Below, piece by piece: positions 18,674-27,404 of a DNA stretch of 43,258 bases (position 1 is the stretch's first letter; each line of letters starts with the position of its first letter). The stretch spans positions 1-43,258 of the forward strand of contig JAQBVJ010000059.1 of the NCBI GenBank assembly GCA_027623235.1, in the 5' to 3' direction. The notes below the pieces were generated by a model. It made no database searches. It saw only the letters and a list, made by a program, of their open reading frames with translations, and was not told where the DNA came from. A program made the position numbers and the translations under genes. This DNA comes from Planctomycetota bacterium (lineage in GTDB: Bacteria; Planctomycetota; Planctomycetia; Planctomycetales; Planctomycetaceae).

Positions 18674-19627
18674 GTGATCGAGTATCGGTCGTTTCGCAAT
18701 TATGACCCGCCGCACCTGCTTCGGTTGTGGCAGCAGGCCGGGCTCGGATGGGGCGCGGCAGTGACAGTCTCGAATGACGAGTCGTTCGACTACGTCAATT
18801 ATGCCCAGCAGCACTTCGACCGGGCCGGGCTGATCGTTGCGGTCGACGGGGCACTGCCGATCGGGTTCGTGCATGCCGGTTTCGGCTGCACGGAAGACGG
18901 TTCGAGAATCTGCAAACAGACCGGCGTGATTTACGCGGTCATCGTTCACCCCGGCTTCCGTCGGAGAGGCATCGCAAAAGAACTCATCCGACGCGCCGAA
19001 GAATATCTGCGCGAGGCGGGTGCCGAGACGATCTTCGCGGGACCGGGTCCCAAACGCGACTTGTTCTACTTCGGCCTGTACGGCGGAGCTCGACCGGTCG
19101 GCTTTCTTGAGTCCGACCCGGTGGCGGCCTCATTCATTCAGTCCGTTGGTTATGAGCCTGTCGAAAAGTACTCGGTCACCGAACGAGGTATGGCCGATCG
19201 TGATCCGGTCAACTTCCGCCTCACGAAGATTCGCCGCCAGTGGGAACTGGCTCTCGTTGATCACCCGGACCCGTGCCCGTGGTACTGGATGGTCCGCTAC
19301 GGCCGGCTGGACGCGTTGTACTGCGTGCTCGTCCCGAAAGAAGGCGGCCTGCCCGCCGCGGGTCTGACCGTCGTCGGGCTCGATCGCTACATCAAAACCT
19401 GGGGCGAGCAGACAATCGGCATCGTCGACCTTCGCGTGGAGGAACAGTACCGCGGCCAGGGCTTTGGTCAGGCTCTGATTCTCGACGTGATCAAGCGACT
19501 TCGCCAGGAAACGATCACGAAGATCACCGCCAACATTGATACCTCCGATGAAGCCTCCATCGCGGTGTTTCAGTCAGCCGGTTTTCGACCGGTCGATCAG
19601 GGCATCGTTTACCGGTCGAGGTCGTAA
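18674..19627 (+). CDS. Tandem GNAT-family N-acetyltransferase
   Basis: A 317-residue cytosolic protein with two GNAT domains. The first (about 60-120) has VIVHPGFRRRGIAKELI, an acetyl-CoA binding motif A with RRGIA. The second (about 240-315) has EEQYRGQGFGQALI and the late SIAVFQSAGF helix typical of the fold. The acceptor substrate is unknown. GTG 18674 is preferred; TTG 18659 in frame would add five residues. It is followed after 29 bases by an SDR-like gene on the same strand, so the two may be co-transcribed. Confidence 0.85.
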   Translation: MIEYRSFRNYDPPHLLRLWQQAGLGWGAAVTVSNDESFDYVNYAQQHFDRAGLIVAVDGALPIGFVHAGFGCTEDGSRICKQTGVIYAVIVHPGFRRRGIAKELIRRAEEYLREAGAETIFAGPGPKRDLFYFGLYGGARPVGFLESDPVAASFIQSVGYEPVEKYSVTERGMADRDPVNFRLTKIRRQWELALVDHPDPCPWYWMVRYGRLDALYCVLVPKEGGLPAAGLTVVGLDRYIKTWGEQTIGIVDLRVEEQYRGQGFGQALILDVIKRLRQETITKITANIDTSDEASIAVFQSAGFRPVDQGIVYRSRS

Positions 19628-19656
19628 TTCCCGTTCCGCATTGCTGAGCCGCACTC

Positions 19657-20517
19657 ATGCGACGACTCATTTTCGGATGCGGCTATCTGGGTCGGCGAGC
19701 CGCCGCCGCCTGGCTGGCAACCGGCGACGAAGTCTTCGCGCTGACTCGATCTGCAAAGCACGCAGCGGACCTGTCGGCCGTCGGAATCGAGCCGGTCGTC
19801 GGCGACGTGACTGAACCCAATTCACTCGCCAGTCTTCCGGATGTCGACACGATTCTTTACTCGGTCGGCTTCGACCGGAATGCCGGCCCGACGAAGCGCG
19901 AGGTCTACGTCGACGGACTTCGAAACGCCCTTCACGCCGTCGAGGGCCGCTGCCGTCGCTTCGTGCACATCTCCAGCACAAGCGTGTACGGTCAAGAGAA
20001 TGGCGAGGACATCGACGAGGCCTCGCCCGCTGAAGCGTCACACGAAAGCGGAGTCATCTGTCGCGAGGCCGAGCAGCTTGTCGGGAAGTGTTCGGAGTCG
20101 AGCGGAATTCAAGCCACGATCCTTCGCCTCTCCGGCATCTACGGGCCGGGCCGGCTGCTCTCTCGAGTCGAGGCGATTCGCGAGGGACTGAAACTTCCAG
20201 GCCCGGCCGACTCGTGGCTGAACCTGATCCACGTCGACGATGCGGTTTCTGTCGTCGTCAAAGCCGCATCCGTTCCGGACCTTGCTCCGCTGTACCTTGC
20301 GTCCGACGATCAGCCAGTTCATCGACGCGAGTACTACGAGACGCTCGCCCGACTGACGAACTCTCCCGCCCCGCAGTTCGATCCCGCCGCGGTCGCGCGG
20401 CACACGCACGGTCTCGGCAAGCGCTGCCGGAATGAGTTTCTCAAGGAGCATCTGGAAATTACTCTGCAGTTTCCAACGATCGCGAGCGGTCTGCCACACG
20501 CACTCAGCGGCGAGTGA
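19657..20517 (+). CDS. Atypical SDR NAD(P)-binding protein (YeeZ-like)
   Basis: A 286-residue Rossmann-fold protein of the atypical short-chain dehydrogenase group. GCGYLG at residues 6-11 is the nucleotide-binding turn, and SSTSVYGQ (about 108) matches the sugar-epimerase-like strand. YGPGRL and NLIHVDDA match the C-terminal half. The usual YxxxK catalytic pair is not clear, as in YeeZ-type members, so activity is uncertain. It faces rsgA tail to tail across 43 bases. Confidence 0.82.
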   Translation: MRRLIFGCGYLGRRAAAAWLATGDEVFALTRSAKHAADLSAVGIEPVVGDVTEPNSLASLPDVDTILYSVGFDRNAGPTKREVYVDGLRNALHAVEGRCRRFVHISSTSVYGQENGEDIDEASPAEASHESGVICREAEQLVGKCSESSGIQATILRLSGIYGPGRLLSRVEAIREGLKLPGPADSWLNLIHVDDAVSVVVKAASVPDLAPLYLASDDQPVHRREYYETLARLTNSPAPQFDPAAVARHTHGLGKRCRNEFLKEHLEITLQFPTIASGLPHALSGE

Positions 20518-20560
20518 TCGCCGCCGAATTCCGCATCGGGTGCCTTTAGGAAAGTTGGCG

Positions 20561-21712
20561 CTAAACGTCCGCCAGTTCCTGGCCGGTGACGATTCTCAGA
20601 TAGCTGAGATACCGCGCCCTCGAGATCAGTCCGGCTTCGACGGCCTGTTTGACTCGGCAGTCTGTCTCGTGGGTGTGCGAGCAGTCCGGGAATCGGCAGT
20701 AGCCAACGAACGGATGAAACTCGACGAAGTAGCCCTGGACCTCTTCCGGAATGACATCCCACAACGACATCTGGCGGATGCCTGGCGTGTCGACGACCCA
20801 GCCGCCGGATTCGAGCGCGATCAGCTCTGCGCGCCGCGTCGTGTGTTTTCCTTTTTGCGACCACGAGCTGACTTTGCCGGTGTCGAGGACAAGGCCCGGC
20901 TGAATGGCGTTCAGCAGTGACGATTTGCCGACGCCGCTTTGTCCGGTGAAGACCGAGCCGCGATCTTTCAGGAAGTCGCGCAGCCGGTCCATGCCCGCGC
21001 CGGTCTCGGCACTCGTCAGCACAGTCTGATAGCCGAGCTGTCCGTAAAGTCCGAGGATCGACTGGATGCCGGCCGGCTCGATGAGGTCGGCTTTGTTGAT
21101 GCAGATCAGCGCGCGGGTCTCGCCCTTTTCCGCGCTGATAATGAACCGGTCGATGAGGCTTGGCTTGAGCGGCGGTTCTGCGGCCGACGTCACGATCACA
21201 ATTTGATCGACGTTCGACACGATGACATGCTCGTGCCGTCCGCTGTGGCGCGAGAGAGAACTCTTCCGCGGCTCGACGCGCTCGATGACCCCGAAGCCGT
21301 CGTCGAGTTTTTGAAACAGCACCCAGTCGCCAGCCACGACCGCGTTGCGGGCTTCTCGCGCCAGCGTTCGCACGACGCGCCGAACCGTGCACTCGTGCTT
21401 ATTGCCTTCTTTGTCCTGCACGACCGAGTTCAACCCGGTGGCCATGAGCACGCGGCCGCGCGAGCAGGCGGACTCGTCAACCTCGATCCGCAGTTCACCG
21501 TCCTCACCAGCTTCCGTGATGACGGTGCGGTTGCGGGTCAGGTCGCCCTTGCCGGAGAGCCGCTCGCCCGTCGGCAGGTCCGCAATCTCCGCCGACCGCT
21601 CGCTATCCTCGCCCGCCATTTCGACGTCACGAGTGAGATCACCCTGCCGCGCCCGCTTCTCGCGGTTCTTGCGGAAGGCGACCCGCTGCTTCTGCTTCTT
21701 CTTTTTTGCCAT
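20561..21712 (-). CDS. rsgA: Ribosome small-subunit-dependent GTPase RsgA
   Basis: A circularly permuted GTPase that acts in late 30S ribosome assembly; 383 residues. A basic, low-complexity N-terminal extension (about 1-90) precedes an OB-fold. The permuted GTPase domain shows NKADL first (G4), then GQSGVGKSSLL (P-loop, about 256-266) and DTPGIRQ (G3). The zinc site lies in YCRFPDCSHTHETDC near 340. The extension is longer than in E. coli RsgA. ATG 21712 begins with a lysine run that could contact rRNA. The gene is single, and its upstream region is shared with the divergent gene at 22186. Confidence 0.95.
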   Translation of the reverse strand: MAKKKKQKQRVAFRKNREKRARQGDLTRDVEMAGEDSERSAEIADLPTGERLSGKGDLTRNRTVITEAGEDGELRIEVDESACSRGRVLMATGLNSVVQDKEGNKHECTVRRVVRTLAREARNAVVAGDWVLFQKLDDGFGVIERVEPRKSSLSRHSGRHEHVIVSNVDQIVIVTSAAEPPLKPSLIDRFIISAEKGETRALICINKADLIEPAGIQSILGLYGQLGYQTVLTSAETGAGMDRLRDFLKDRGSVFTGQSGVGKSSLLNAIQPGLVLDTGKVSSWSQKGKHTTRRAELIALESGGWVVDTPGIRQMSLWDVIPEEVQGYFVEFHPFVGYCRFPDCSHTHETDCRVKQAVEAGLISRARYLSYLRIVTGQELADV

Positions 21713-22185
21713 AACCTGTCAGGGAGTTAAGAAACGGGTTCGAAATAAGTTCCCGATCCGGGACCGCGTGCCGGGAGGGCGAGGCTCCTGCCGAGCCGCG
21801 CTGCCCCCGCGATCAACGGCTCGGCGGGAGCCTCGCCCTCCCAGAGAAACGGGAAGTTGTTTCCGACGCGTTCCAAAGGGCGAAGCCAGGTTGCGATCCG
21901 AATTCTTCGACCCGATTATTTGTAGTCAATTGTCTGCAGACGCGTTCCCGACCAGTGTAGCCGGTCCGGCGCGATGAAGCTCTGCGTCGGACGCGGCGCG
22001 GCCGACTGAGGTTCGCTCGGGAATTCGCCGGCAGACTCAGCCCAATCGATAAATTTGACCGGATCGACTCAATCCGCAGATTCCGCCTCATCAAACACTC
22101 GTCAGTCTGTCGATGAGTGACTGATGCCCGGTCGTGCGCACGGAATGCGCTGCCGATTCGATCATGCAAAAGCGAGGCGAGCAGG
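21713..22185. other. Divergent intergenic region
   Basis: 473 bases between rsgA (minus) and the LEPR/CSLREA gene (plus). It contains the inverted repeat at 21773-21842. The rest (21850-22185) has no frame with recognisable protein features and no clear terminator. Promoters for both genes should be here but could not be placed. Confidence 0.55.
21773..21842. repeat. 26-bp inverted repeat (GGGAGGGCGAGGC family), copy 1
   Basis: Arms 21773-21798 and 21817-21842 are reverse complements with one mismatch and an 18-base loop. The left arm recurs exactly at 43207-43232. It is a dispersed palindromic element in non-coding DNA. Confidence 0.9.
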
Positions 22186-23499
22186 ATGCTCAACTTCAGC
22201 TGGTTGGCGAAATTGCGGATTCCCTCGGGAAAGAAGCGGCAACGGAAGAGTCTGCTGGCGTTCTCGGAACGGCTGGAAAAACGCTCGATGCTGACGGCTT
22301 TTGTCGTCACCTCAACCGGAGACGCACCGGATGCTGACCCCGGCGACGGACTTGCTTTGACCGCTGCCGGTGAGACGACCATTCGCTCGGCGATCGAAGA
22401 AGCCAACGCAAATCCCGGCGCGGACACGATCGAAATTCCGGCTGGTCTGTTTGAGATTCCGGCCTCCGGCCCGCTCAGCGGAGACGGCATCCGCATTTCC
22501 GAAGACCTTCAGATTCGTGGCGCGGCGCGGGACGAAACCCGATTGTTTACTGCCGAACAAATGGACCAGGCCTTCGACCTGGATTCGGGAGTCACGCTGC
22601 TGCTCGACGATCTTTCGCTGATCAGTCGGAAAAGTCTGACTGAGGGGCTGCAGCCAGGTGGCGGAGAGATCGAACTCGAAGATGTGATACAGCTCGAACT
22701 GCCAGCCGGTCTTCTGAACTTCGAGCTGCTCGATTCTGTGGAGATCTATCTGATCGACCTTGCTCAACACGAGTTCGAAGCAGAGTTCGAAGCAGACGCG
22801 GAAGAAGCCGAGGACGAGGAGACGGCTTTTCCAATTCAATCCGACGAGCCGCTTCGCACGAACGCTCGACACGCTGAGCTGCTCGACGGGCTGTCTGACC
22901 AGCAGCAAACCAGTCGTCCGATTCAGCGGCCGCTCATCGTGAGGTCGTTGTTCGAACTTCCAGACGGCCTGGCCCCGATTTCGAAGCCAGACATCCTCCG
23001 GGAAAGCCGACGGCAGGAGCTGATCCAGCAGCTCGACGATTCCCATTCGAAGCCAGCGGACCTGCAGCTGACAAAAGACGAATCCACAGAACCCGACGGC
23101 GACCGGACGGCAAAGAACGAGCGAAAAGCGGCGGACGATCCGACGTCGCGACGGGAAAACGTCATCAACTCGCTGTTTGAAAAGAAAGGCGATGCAGCGT
23201 CTCGCCAGGTTCAACCGGCGTCCGGCGAAAAGCGGGATCCCGAGGCAACGCCTGCTCCCGCAAGACTGCCGCTCAGCCCGGTTCCTCTCTCTGAGGACGG
23301 TGAGCTGCTGCTGAAACCCGCTCGCGAAAATTCGCGGCCGCTGCCGCCACCGCTGCCCGAGCCAGCGGACGACGGATCAACGAGTGCAGTCGATGTGAGC
23401 GTTTATCCCATGGCCGCCGCCGCGATGGCTGTCGTCCCGCTCGACTGGAAGCGACGACTTCGAAAACGACTGCGCTACTGGCAGGCGGTGGTGTCTTAG
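22186..23499 (+). CDS. Short surface protein with LEPR-XLL-like and CSLREA-like N-terminus
   Basis: A 437-residue protein. After a basic start it has SERLEKRSMLTA (about 27-38), similar to the LEPR-XLL signature of large planctomycete surface proteins. Next comes VTSTGDAPDADPGDG...TIRSAIEEANA, which matches the N-terminal CSLREA-type module that usually precedes a right-handed beta-helix. Here it is short: after about residue 150 comes acidic, Pro/Glu/Lys-rich low-complexity sequence. The C-terminus is a small hydrophobic Ala/Val stretch followed by a basic tail (WKRRLRKRLRYW), which may act as an anchor or sorting signal. ATG 22186 is chosen because GCGAGGCGAGCAGG precedes it; an earlier in-frame start at 22117 is possible. 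Confidence 0.75.
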   Translation: MLNFSWLAKLRIPSGKKRQRKSLLAFSERLEKRSMLTAFVVTSTGDAPDADPGDGLALTAAGETTIRSAIEEANANPGADTIEIPAGLFEIPASGPLSGDGIRISEDLQIRGAARDETRLFTAEQMDQAFDLDSGVTLLLDDLSLISRKSLTEGLQPGGGEIELEDVIQLELPAGLLNFELLDSVEIYLIDLAQHEFEAEFEADAEEAEDEETAFPIQSDEPLRTNARHAELLDGLSDQQQTSRPIQRPLIVRSLFELPDGLAPISKPDILRESRRQELIQQLDDSHSKPADLQLTKDESTEPDGDRTAKNERKAADDPTSRRENVINSLFEKKGDAASRQVQPASGEKRDPEATPAPARLPLSPVPLSEDGELLLKPARENSRPLPPPLPEPADDGSTSAVDVSVYPMAAAAMAVVPLDWKRRLRKRLRYWQAVVS

Positions 23500-23526
23500 T
23501 CAGGAAGCCGACAAGGTCGATCAGCG

Positions 23527-24972
23527 TCACAGCAGTTCGGGAATGACGCTTCCGCCGGCAACCAGCGGAACCGGCCGGCCGGGTGAGTGCAGCAGTTCCT
23601 GCCGCGAATCGATTCCGAGCAAGTGGTACGCGGTACACAGGACGTCTTTGGGATTGATCGGTCGCTCGGCGACGTCGGCGGCCGTTGCGTCGGAAGCACC
23701 GAGGACCTGGCCGCGAGGCACGCCGGCTCCCGCGAACAGCTGGCTGTAGGCGCGAGACCAGTGGCCTCGCCCAGGCAATCGCCCCTCACCGCCACCGTAA
23801 AACTGCGGAGTGCGGCCGTGCTCACTGAGGCACAGGACCAGAGTCTCATCCAGCAGCCCTCGTCGTTCCAGATCGAGCATCAACGTCGAAAACGAATCGT
23901 CGAATGCCGGCAGGAGAAAGTCCTTCATGCGCGGATGGTGGTCGTAGTGGGTGTCCCAGCTTTCGTCGGTCTGTCCAAACTCGTCCCACACGACCGTCAC
24001 AAATTTCACGTCGGCTTCCAGCAGTCTCCGTGCACTCAGACAGGCCTGACCGAACAGCGTCATGCCGTAATCTTCTCTCAAGGAAAGCGGCTCTTTCTCA
24101 AGGTCGAGTGCTTCTCGGACTTCGGTCGCCGCCAGGAAGTCGATCGCCCGTTCGCGCTGTTGCGAGTAGCTCCTGACCGCTGCCGATTTCTCCAGAGCCG
24201 CGCTGCGTTGCTCAAACTGCGAAAGCAAAGACCGACGCCGGTTGAGCGCTTCGAGCGAGACAGCCGGTGCATCGCCCGCTCCGAAACGGAAACGCCCCTC
24301 GGGAGTGATCGCGCGGAACGGATCGCCGAGCGGCGCTTCTCCCTGGAATTCGGTCCACAACGGATCGTGAGCTGTCCCCAGAAAACCGCCGAAGGTTCCA
24401 GAGCGTTTGTTTGGCCGCGCGAACAGACTTTGCCGCCAGGGCAGCATCACGTTGACCGGTACTCCGCGTTGTTGCGGACCGAAGTCTCCTCGCGAGGAAA
24501 GATAGTCGACGACCCCGCCGAGATACGGCCACTGGTCCGGGTTACGCTGCCTGCCCTCGATCTTCTCGGTATCCGGATTCCCCGTGAGCGTGTACGACGC
24601 CGAGTGGATGTTCCACGGATGAGCCATCGACCGCACCAGCGTGCAGCGATCGAGAATTCGTGATGACTGTGGCAGATGCTCGCAGACCCGGATGCCTGGC
24701 AGGCACGACTCGATTGTGCCGAACTCGCCGCGAATGTCTTCCGGCGCCTCCGGCTTCGGATCGAATGTGTCGAGCTGGCTCCAGGCACCGTAAATGTAGA
24801 GCACCAGGCAACGCTTCGCGCGGCCGAATCCCGGCAACTCGGTCGACGTCTCGGCCCGTACGCTCGATTGGGTTCCTGCGAGCCCGCACAGCCCGAGAGC
24901 TCCCGTCTGAAGCACGGCCCGGCGGCTCACACCAGCCGTCTGTTTTTGCCTTGATCCCAGGAATTGCAGCAT
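23527..24972 (-). CDS. DUF1501 domain protein with Tat signal
   Basis: A 481-residue exported protein of the DUF1501 family, which belongs to the alkaline phosphatase/sulfatase-like superfamily and is greatly expanded in planctomycetes. The N-terminus has a twin-arginine signal (VSRRAVLQTGALG, about 15-27). LYIYGAWSQLDTFDPK, AHPWNIHSASY and LSEHGRTPQFYGG are characteristic family segments, and the late GRGHW contains likely metal-site His residues. Members are usually paired with a DUF1549/DUF1553 cytochrome-like gene; none is present here. The function is unknown. Confidence 0.9.
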   Translation of the reverse strand: MLQFLGSRQKQTAGVSRRAVLQTGALGLCGLAGTQSSVRAETSTELPGFGRAKRCLVLYIYGAWSQLDTFDPKPEAPEDIRGEFGTIESCLPGIRVCEHLPQSSRILDRCTLVRSMAHPWNIHSASYTLTGNPDTEKIEGRQRNPDQWPYLGGVVDYLSSRGDFGPQQRGVPVNVMLPWRQSLFARPNKRSGTFGGFLGTAHDPLWTEFQGEAPLGDPFRAITPEGRFRFGAGDAPAVSLEALNRRRSLLSQFEQRSAALEKSAAVRSYSQQRERAIDFLAATEVREALDLEKEPLSLREDYGMTLFGQACLSARRLLEADVKFVTVVWDEFGQTDESWDTHYDHHPRMKDFLLPAFDDSFSTLMLDLERRGLLDETLVLCLSEHGRTPQFYGGGEGRLPGRGHWSRAYSQLFAGAGVPRGQVLGASDATAADVAERPINPKDVLCTAYHLLGIDSRQELLHSPGRPVPLVAGGSVIPELL

Positions 24973-25161
24973 CGGCGGGACTCCCGTACCTGTCGCAGCA
25001 GAATGAGGCTCACATGACGCGTCATTGATGATAAAGACTCGGCAATCGGATTGCCGGTGAAGATTGCCGGTGACGGCGAAAGTCGGATGCCGTCATTCGA
25101 GCCGCAGGGGACGTCGCTCGCCGACACCTCGAGTCATTCCGACGGACGGACCACTCACCCG

Positions 25162-25899
25162 TCAGGCCGCGTCTGTTTCGCGCTGCAGCGTGAAGACCGT
25201 GATCTCCGGCCGGACGTTGAATCGAACCCGGCGGAGATAGCCCAGTCCGCGGTTGATGTAGAGTCGCCGACCGTCGTTTAATGCGACCTCGCCCGCGACG
25301 TAACGTCGATTACTGACCGGCAGAAGCGGAGGCTGGAAAAACGGCAGACGGCATTGTCCGCCGTGCGTGTGCCCGCTGAGGATCCAGCCTCGATACCCGT
25401 TCCAGCCTTCGCGGTCGGCGGCGTCCGGATTGTGGCAGAGTGCGACCGTTGCCTGGTCCTCGCGGTAATCATCGAGTGCCTGCTCGACATTAAAGTACGG
25501 GCACCACAGATCGTTGACGCCAATCACTCGCAGGCCACTGACGACGGCAGATTCATTTCGCAGAAGCTGGATGCCGACCGTCGAGAGCTGTTCCGCCAGA
25601 CGGTCGCAAAGACCGACATCGGCACACATGTGTCCGAAGTCGTGGTTTCCGGGAATGGCGAGTGTCGCCATCGACCCGCCGTCGAAGTCGCGCAGATGAC
25701 TGATCGTCTTGTCGAGGTCTGCGGGAGAGTGATACGTCATGAAGTCGCCGGTGATCGCCAGGATGTCCGGCTTCAGTTCCGAGACCCGTTCCAGCACCGA
25801 CCGCATGTAGTCGTCATCGACCACGGGGCCGACGTGAAGATCGCTGATCTGAATGAGCGTTCTGCCGATGAGATGATCCGGCAGGTTTCGAATTGGCAT
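25162..25899 (-). CDS. Calcineurin-like metallophosphoesterase (YkuE-like), leader cut off by a stop codon
   Basis: A 245-residue binuclear metallophosphoesterase domain: QISDLHVG (Asp20, His22), ITGDF, PGNHDFG, LCHNPD and LSGHTHGGQ supply the usual metal ligands. Family members of this type normally begin with a Tat signal followed by a conserved EPHW-(L/V)-E-V-V-R-R segment. Here that leader is present upstream in the same frame, but the codon expected to be Trp is TGA (25921-25923). ATG 25899 is therefore an internal Met reached only by reinitiation, and its product would be cytosolic. Either this is a recent pseudogene, a sequencing error of one base (TGG to TGA), or a short form is made. 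Confidence 0.82.
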   Translation of the reverse strand: MPIRNLPDHLIGRTLIQISDLHVGPVVDDDYMRSVLERVSELKPDILAITGDFMTYHSPADLDKTISHLRDFDGGSMATLAIPGNHDFGHMCADVGLCDRLAEQLSTVGIQLLRNESAVVSGLRVIGVNDLWCPYFNVEQALDDYREDQATVALCHNPDAADREGWNGYRGWILSGHTHGGQCRLPFFQPPLLPVSNRRYVAGEVALNDGRRLYINRGLGYLRRVRFNVRPEITVFTLQRETDAA

Positions 25900-25920
25900 C
25901 GTTCGCCGAACGACCTCAAC

Positions 25921-26037
25921 TCAGTGCGGCTCAATTCGATTGGCGTAGGCCGCCGACCCCGCGCCGACACCGAATACGCCGAGTGCTGCTGCCTTCAGCA
26001 GCCGCCGTCGCGTCCACTTTGGTCCGGTATCTTCCAC
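25921..26037 (-). other. Severed Tat signal region of the metallophosphoesterase
   Basis: Read on the minus strand in the same frame as the downstream enzyme, this segment encodes WTRRRLLKAAALGVFG followed by AYANRIEPH and then TGA. It is a good twin-arginine signal, and IEPH-stop-VEVVRR lines up with the normal IEPHW-VEVVRR junction of this family. GTG 26037 is a possible original start, with no strong ribosome site. Confidence 0.75.
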
Positions 26038-26103
26038 AGGAACCGGCGGGGCTGATTTTATTGACGTTGGTTCATCCTCGGCAGGTGATGGCGCAGCGAG
26101 CCG

Positions 26104-26442
26104 CTAAATGTCGTCGTCGTACTCATCGTCGAAGTCATCATCATCATCATCATCGTCGTCGTCGTCCTCCTTGTCGTCCTCCTCCTCCTCGTCGTCATCC
26201 TCCTCCTCGTCATCCTCCTCCTCCTCCTCGTCATCATCATCGTAGTCGTCGTCGAAGTCGTCATCCTCATCGTCGTCCTCATCGTCGTCGTCGTCCTCAT
26301 CGCCACCGAGGTCGTCGTCGTCGTCGTCGTCGGTGAAGCCTTCGTAAACTTCTTCGTCTTCAATCGGCGCGTCGAATGAGGCACACGGAGCGGCAGCGCC
26401 GCCGGTCAGTTCGAGACTTTCTTCGGTGCATGAAAGAAGCAT
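26104..26442 (-). CDS. Highly acidic Asp/Glu-rich protein
   Basis: A 112-residue hypothetical protein. The first 35 residues are ordinary (MLLSCTEESLELTGG, then SFDAPIEDEEVYEGF). The rest is almost entirely Asp and Glu with a few Gly, Phe, Tyr and Lys, encoded by GAC/GAT/GAG triplet runs. ATG 26442 has GGAG upstream; TTG 26514 in the same frame would add 24 residues. The acidic tail could bind calcium or other cations, which is inference from composition only. The low-complexity DNA is prone to length changes. It lies directly upstream of the damaged phosphoesterase in the same frame and strand. Confidence 0.55.
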   Translation of the reverse strand: MLLSCTEESLELTGGAAAPCASFDAPIEDEEVYEGFTDDDDDDDLGGDEDDDDDEDDDEDDDFDDDYDDDDEEEEEDDEEEDDDEEEEDDKEDDDDDDDDDDDFDDEYDDDI

Positions 26443-26514
26443 TTCGTCCGGCTCCAGTTGATCACTTTTCTGAGAAGGGAGTGAATTCGAAACAGCCACA
26501 AACAACAGTTTCAA

Positions 26515-26826
26515 GCCCGTTGCGGGGGGATGGATATTGAAAAATCCCTAACCTTGTCAAGCTTCTCTTTGTGTCCGAGTCCCCGCAGCAGTCCGGGATC
26601 GGTTCGGAGCTCTTCAGGTCGCCGAATTCGCGCCTCTTCCATCTGCGGCGAGGTCATAAGAGGAGGGAATTCTGTGCGGTGTGGAGGACGTAACTTCTCC
26701 GGCAGAAAGTCCGGTCATCGGCGTTTGAAGTTCGTCTTTCGGCATCCGAAAACCGTCAGTCCATAAAAAAAGCTGCCGTGGCTGGGATTCCAGTCTCGCG
26801 GCAGCTTTGGAGTCTGTTCGAGACCC
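26515..26826. other. Intergenic region before the acyl carrier protein terminator
   Basis: About 310 bases between the acidic-protein gene and the ACP gene, both on the minus strand. It holds the ACP terminator at 26764-26808 and presumably the promoter of the acidic-protein gene, which could not be assigned. No convincing coding frame was seen. Confidence 0.5.
26764..26808 (-). terminator. Intrinsic terminator of the acyl carrier protein gene
   Basis: A 10-bp stem (26769-26778 with 26799-26808, AAAGCTGCCG/CGGCAGCTTT) with a 20-base loop. A run of A at 26765-26771 reads as T on the minus strand. It starts about 18 bases after the ACP stop codon. Confidence 0.88.
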
Positions 26827-27087
26827 TTATGCAGGAGTCGCATCTTTGAGCAGAGGAGTCAGAAACGACACTGTGCTCGACATGGTGACCAGGTTTTCGT
26901 AGTCCTCTTCAGGAATCTGGATGCGGTACATTTTCCGCAGCTCCATAACGATGTCCAGGAAGTCCATGCTGTCCAGTTCCATCTGATCGCGGAACGGTTC
27001 GGCATCGTTCAGGTCCGACAGGTCTTCGTCCGGCGCGATTCGTGCCAGAATATCGAGGACCACCTGTCTGATCTGTTCCGCTGTCAT
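26827..27087 (-). CDS. Acyl carrier protein
   Basis: An 86-residue acyl carrier protein. The DSMD motif holds Ser40, the 4'-phosphopantetheine attachment site (usually DSLD). The helical pattern and the IPEEDYENLVT segment of helix III are typical. It is acidic, as expected. It lies 317 bases downstream of a KAS II gene and close to a FabI-like gene on the same strand, so it probably serves a dedicated acyl-chain pathway and may not be the main housekeeping ACP. It has its own terminator. Confidence 0.92.
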   Translation of the reverse strand: MTAEQIRQVVLDILARIAPDEDLSDLNDAEPFRDQMELDSMDFLDIVMELRKMYRIQIPEEDYENLVTMSSTVSFLTPLLKDATPA

Positions 27088-27404
27088 CTACCCTGCCCTT
27101 TGATGCTGCGTTGAGTGTTGCTGTTCGATTTTCCGAACGGGACTTGCCGAGGCGGCCATTCATGCCCTCGTCCGTGTGGGCAGGAACCGATCTGAGATCC
27201 ATCCGGCAATCTCGGACCCAATCAGTCGAGACGCCCGGGAATCCCTCTCCCGGCAGTTTCGGAAAGAAACAGAGCGGGGATTCCGGAAAGAAATCAGTCG
27301 ACCGGCTCAGGTCACCCGGTCGACAAATCAGCCTGACCACAGGCCTCTGCGACTCAACCCCCGTACGTCTTCACGCCTCAAGATTTTTCACGCTTCGAAT
27401 TTTT
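27088..27404. other. Intergenic region between KAS II and ACP genes
   Basis: 317 bases on a minus-strand run. The KAS II proximal end holds the 17-bp tandem repeat (27370-27420). The remainder shows no convincing frame or terminator. A promoter for the ACP gene probably lies here. Confidence 0.5.

Noticed and set aside
25893..26336. His/Arg/Pro-rich frame on the plus strand
   Set aside because: It is a readout of the GAC/GAT/GAG triplet tract on the opposite strand and has no non-repetitive conserved part.
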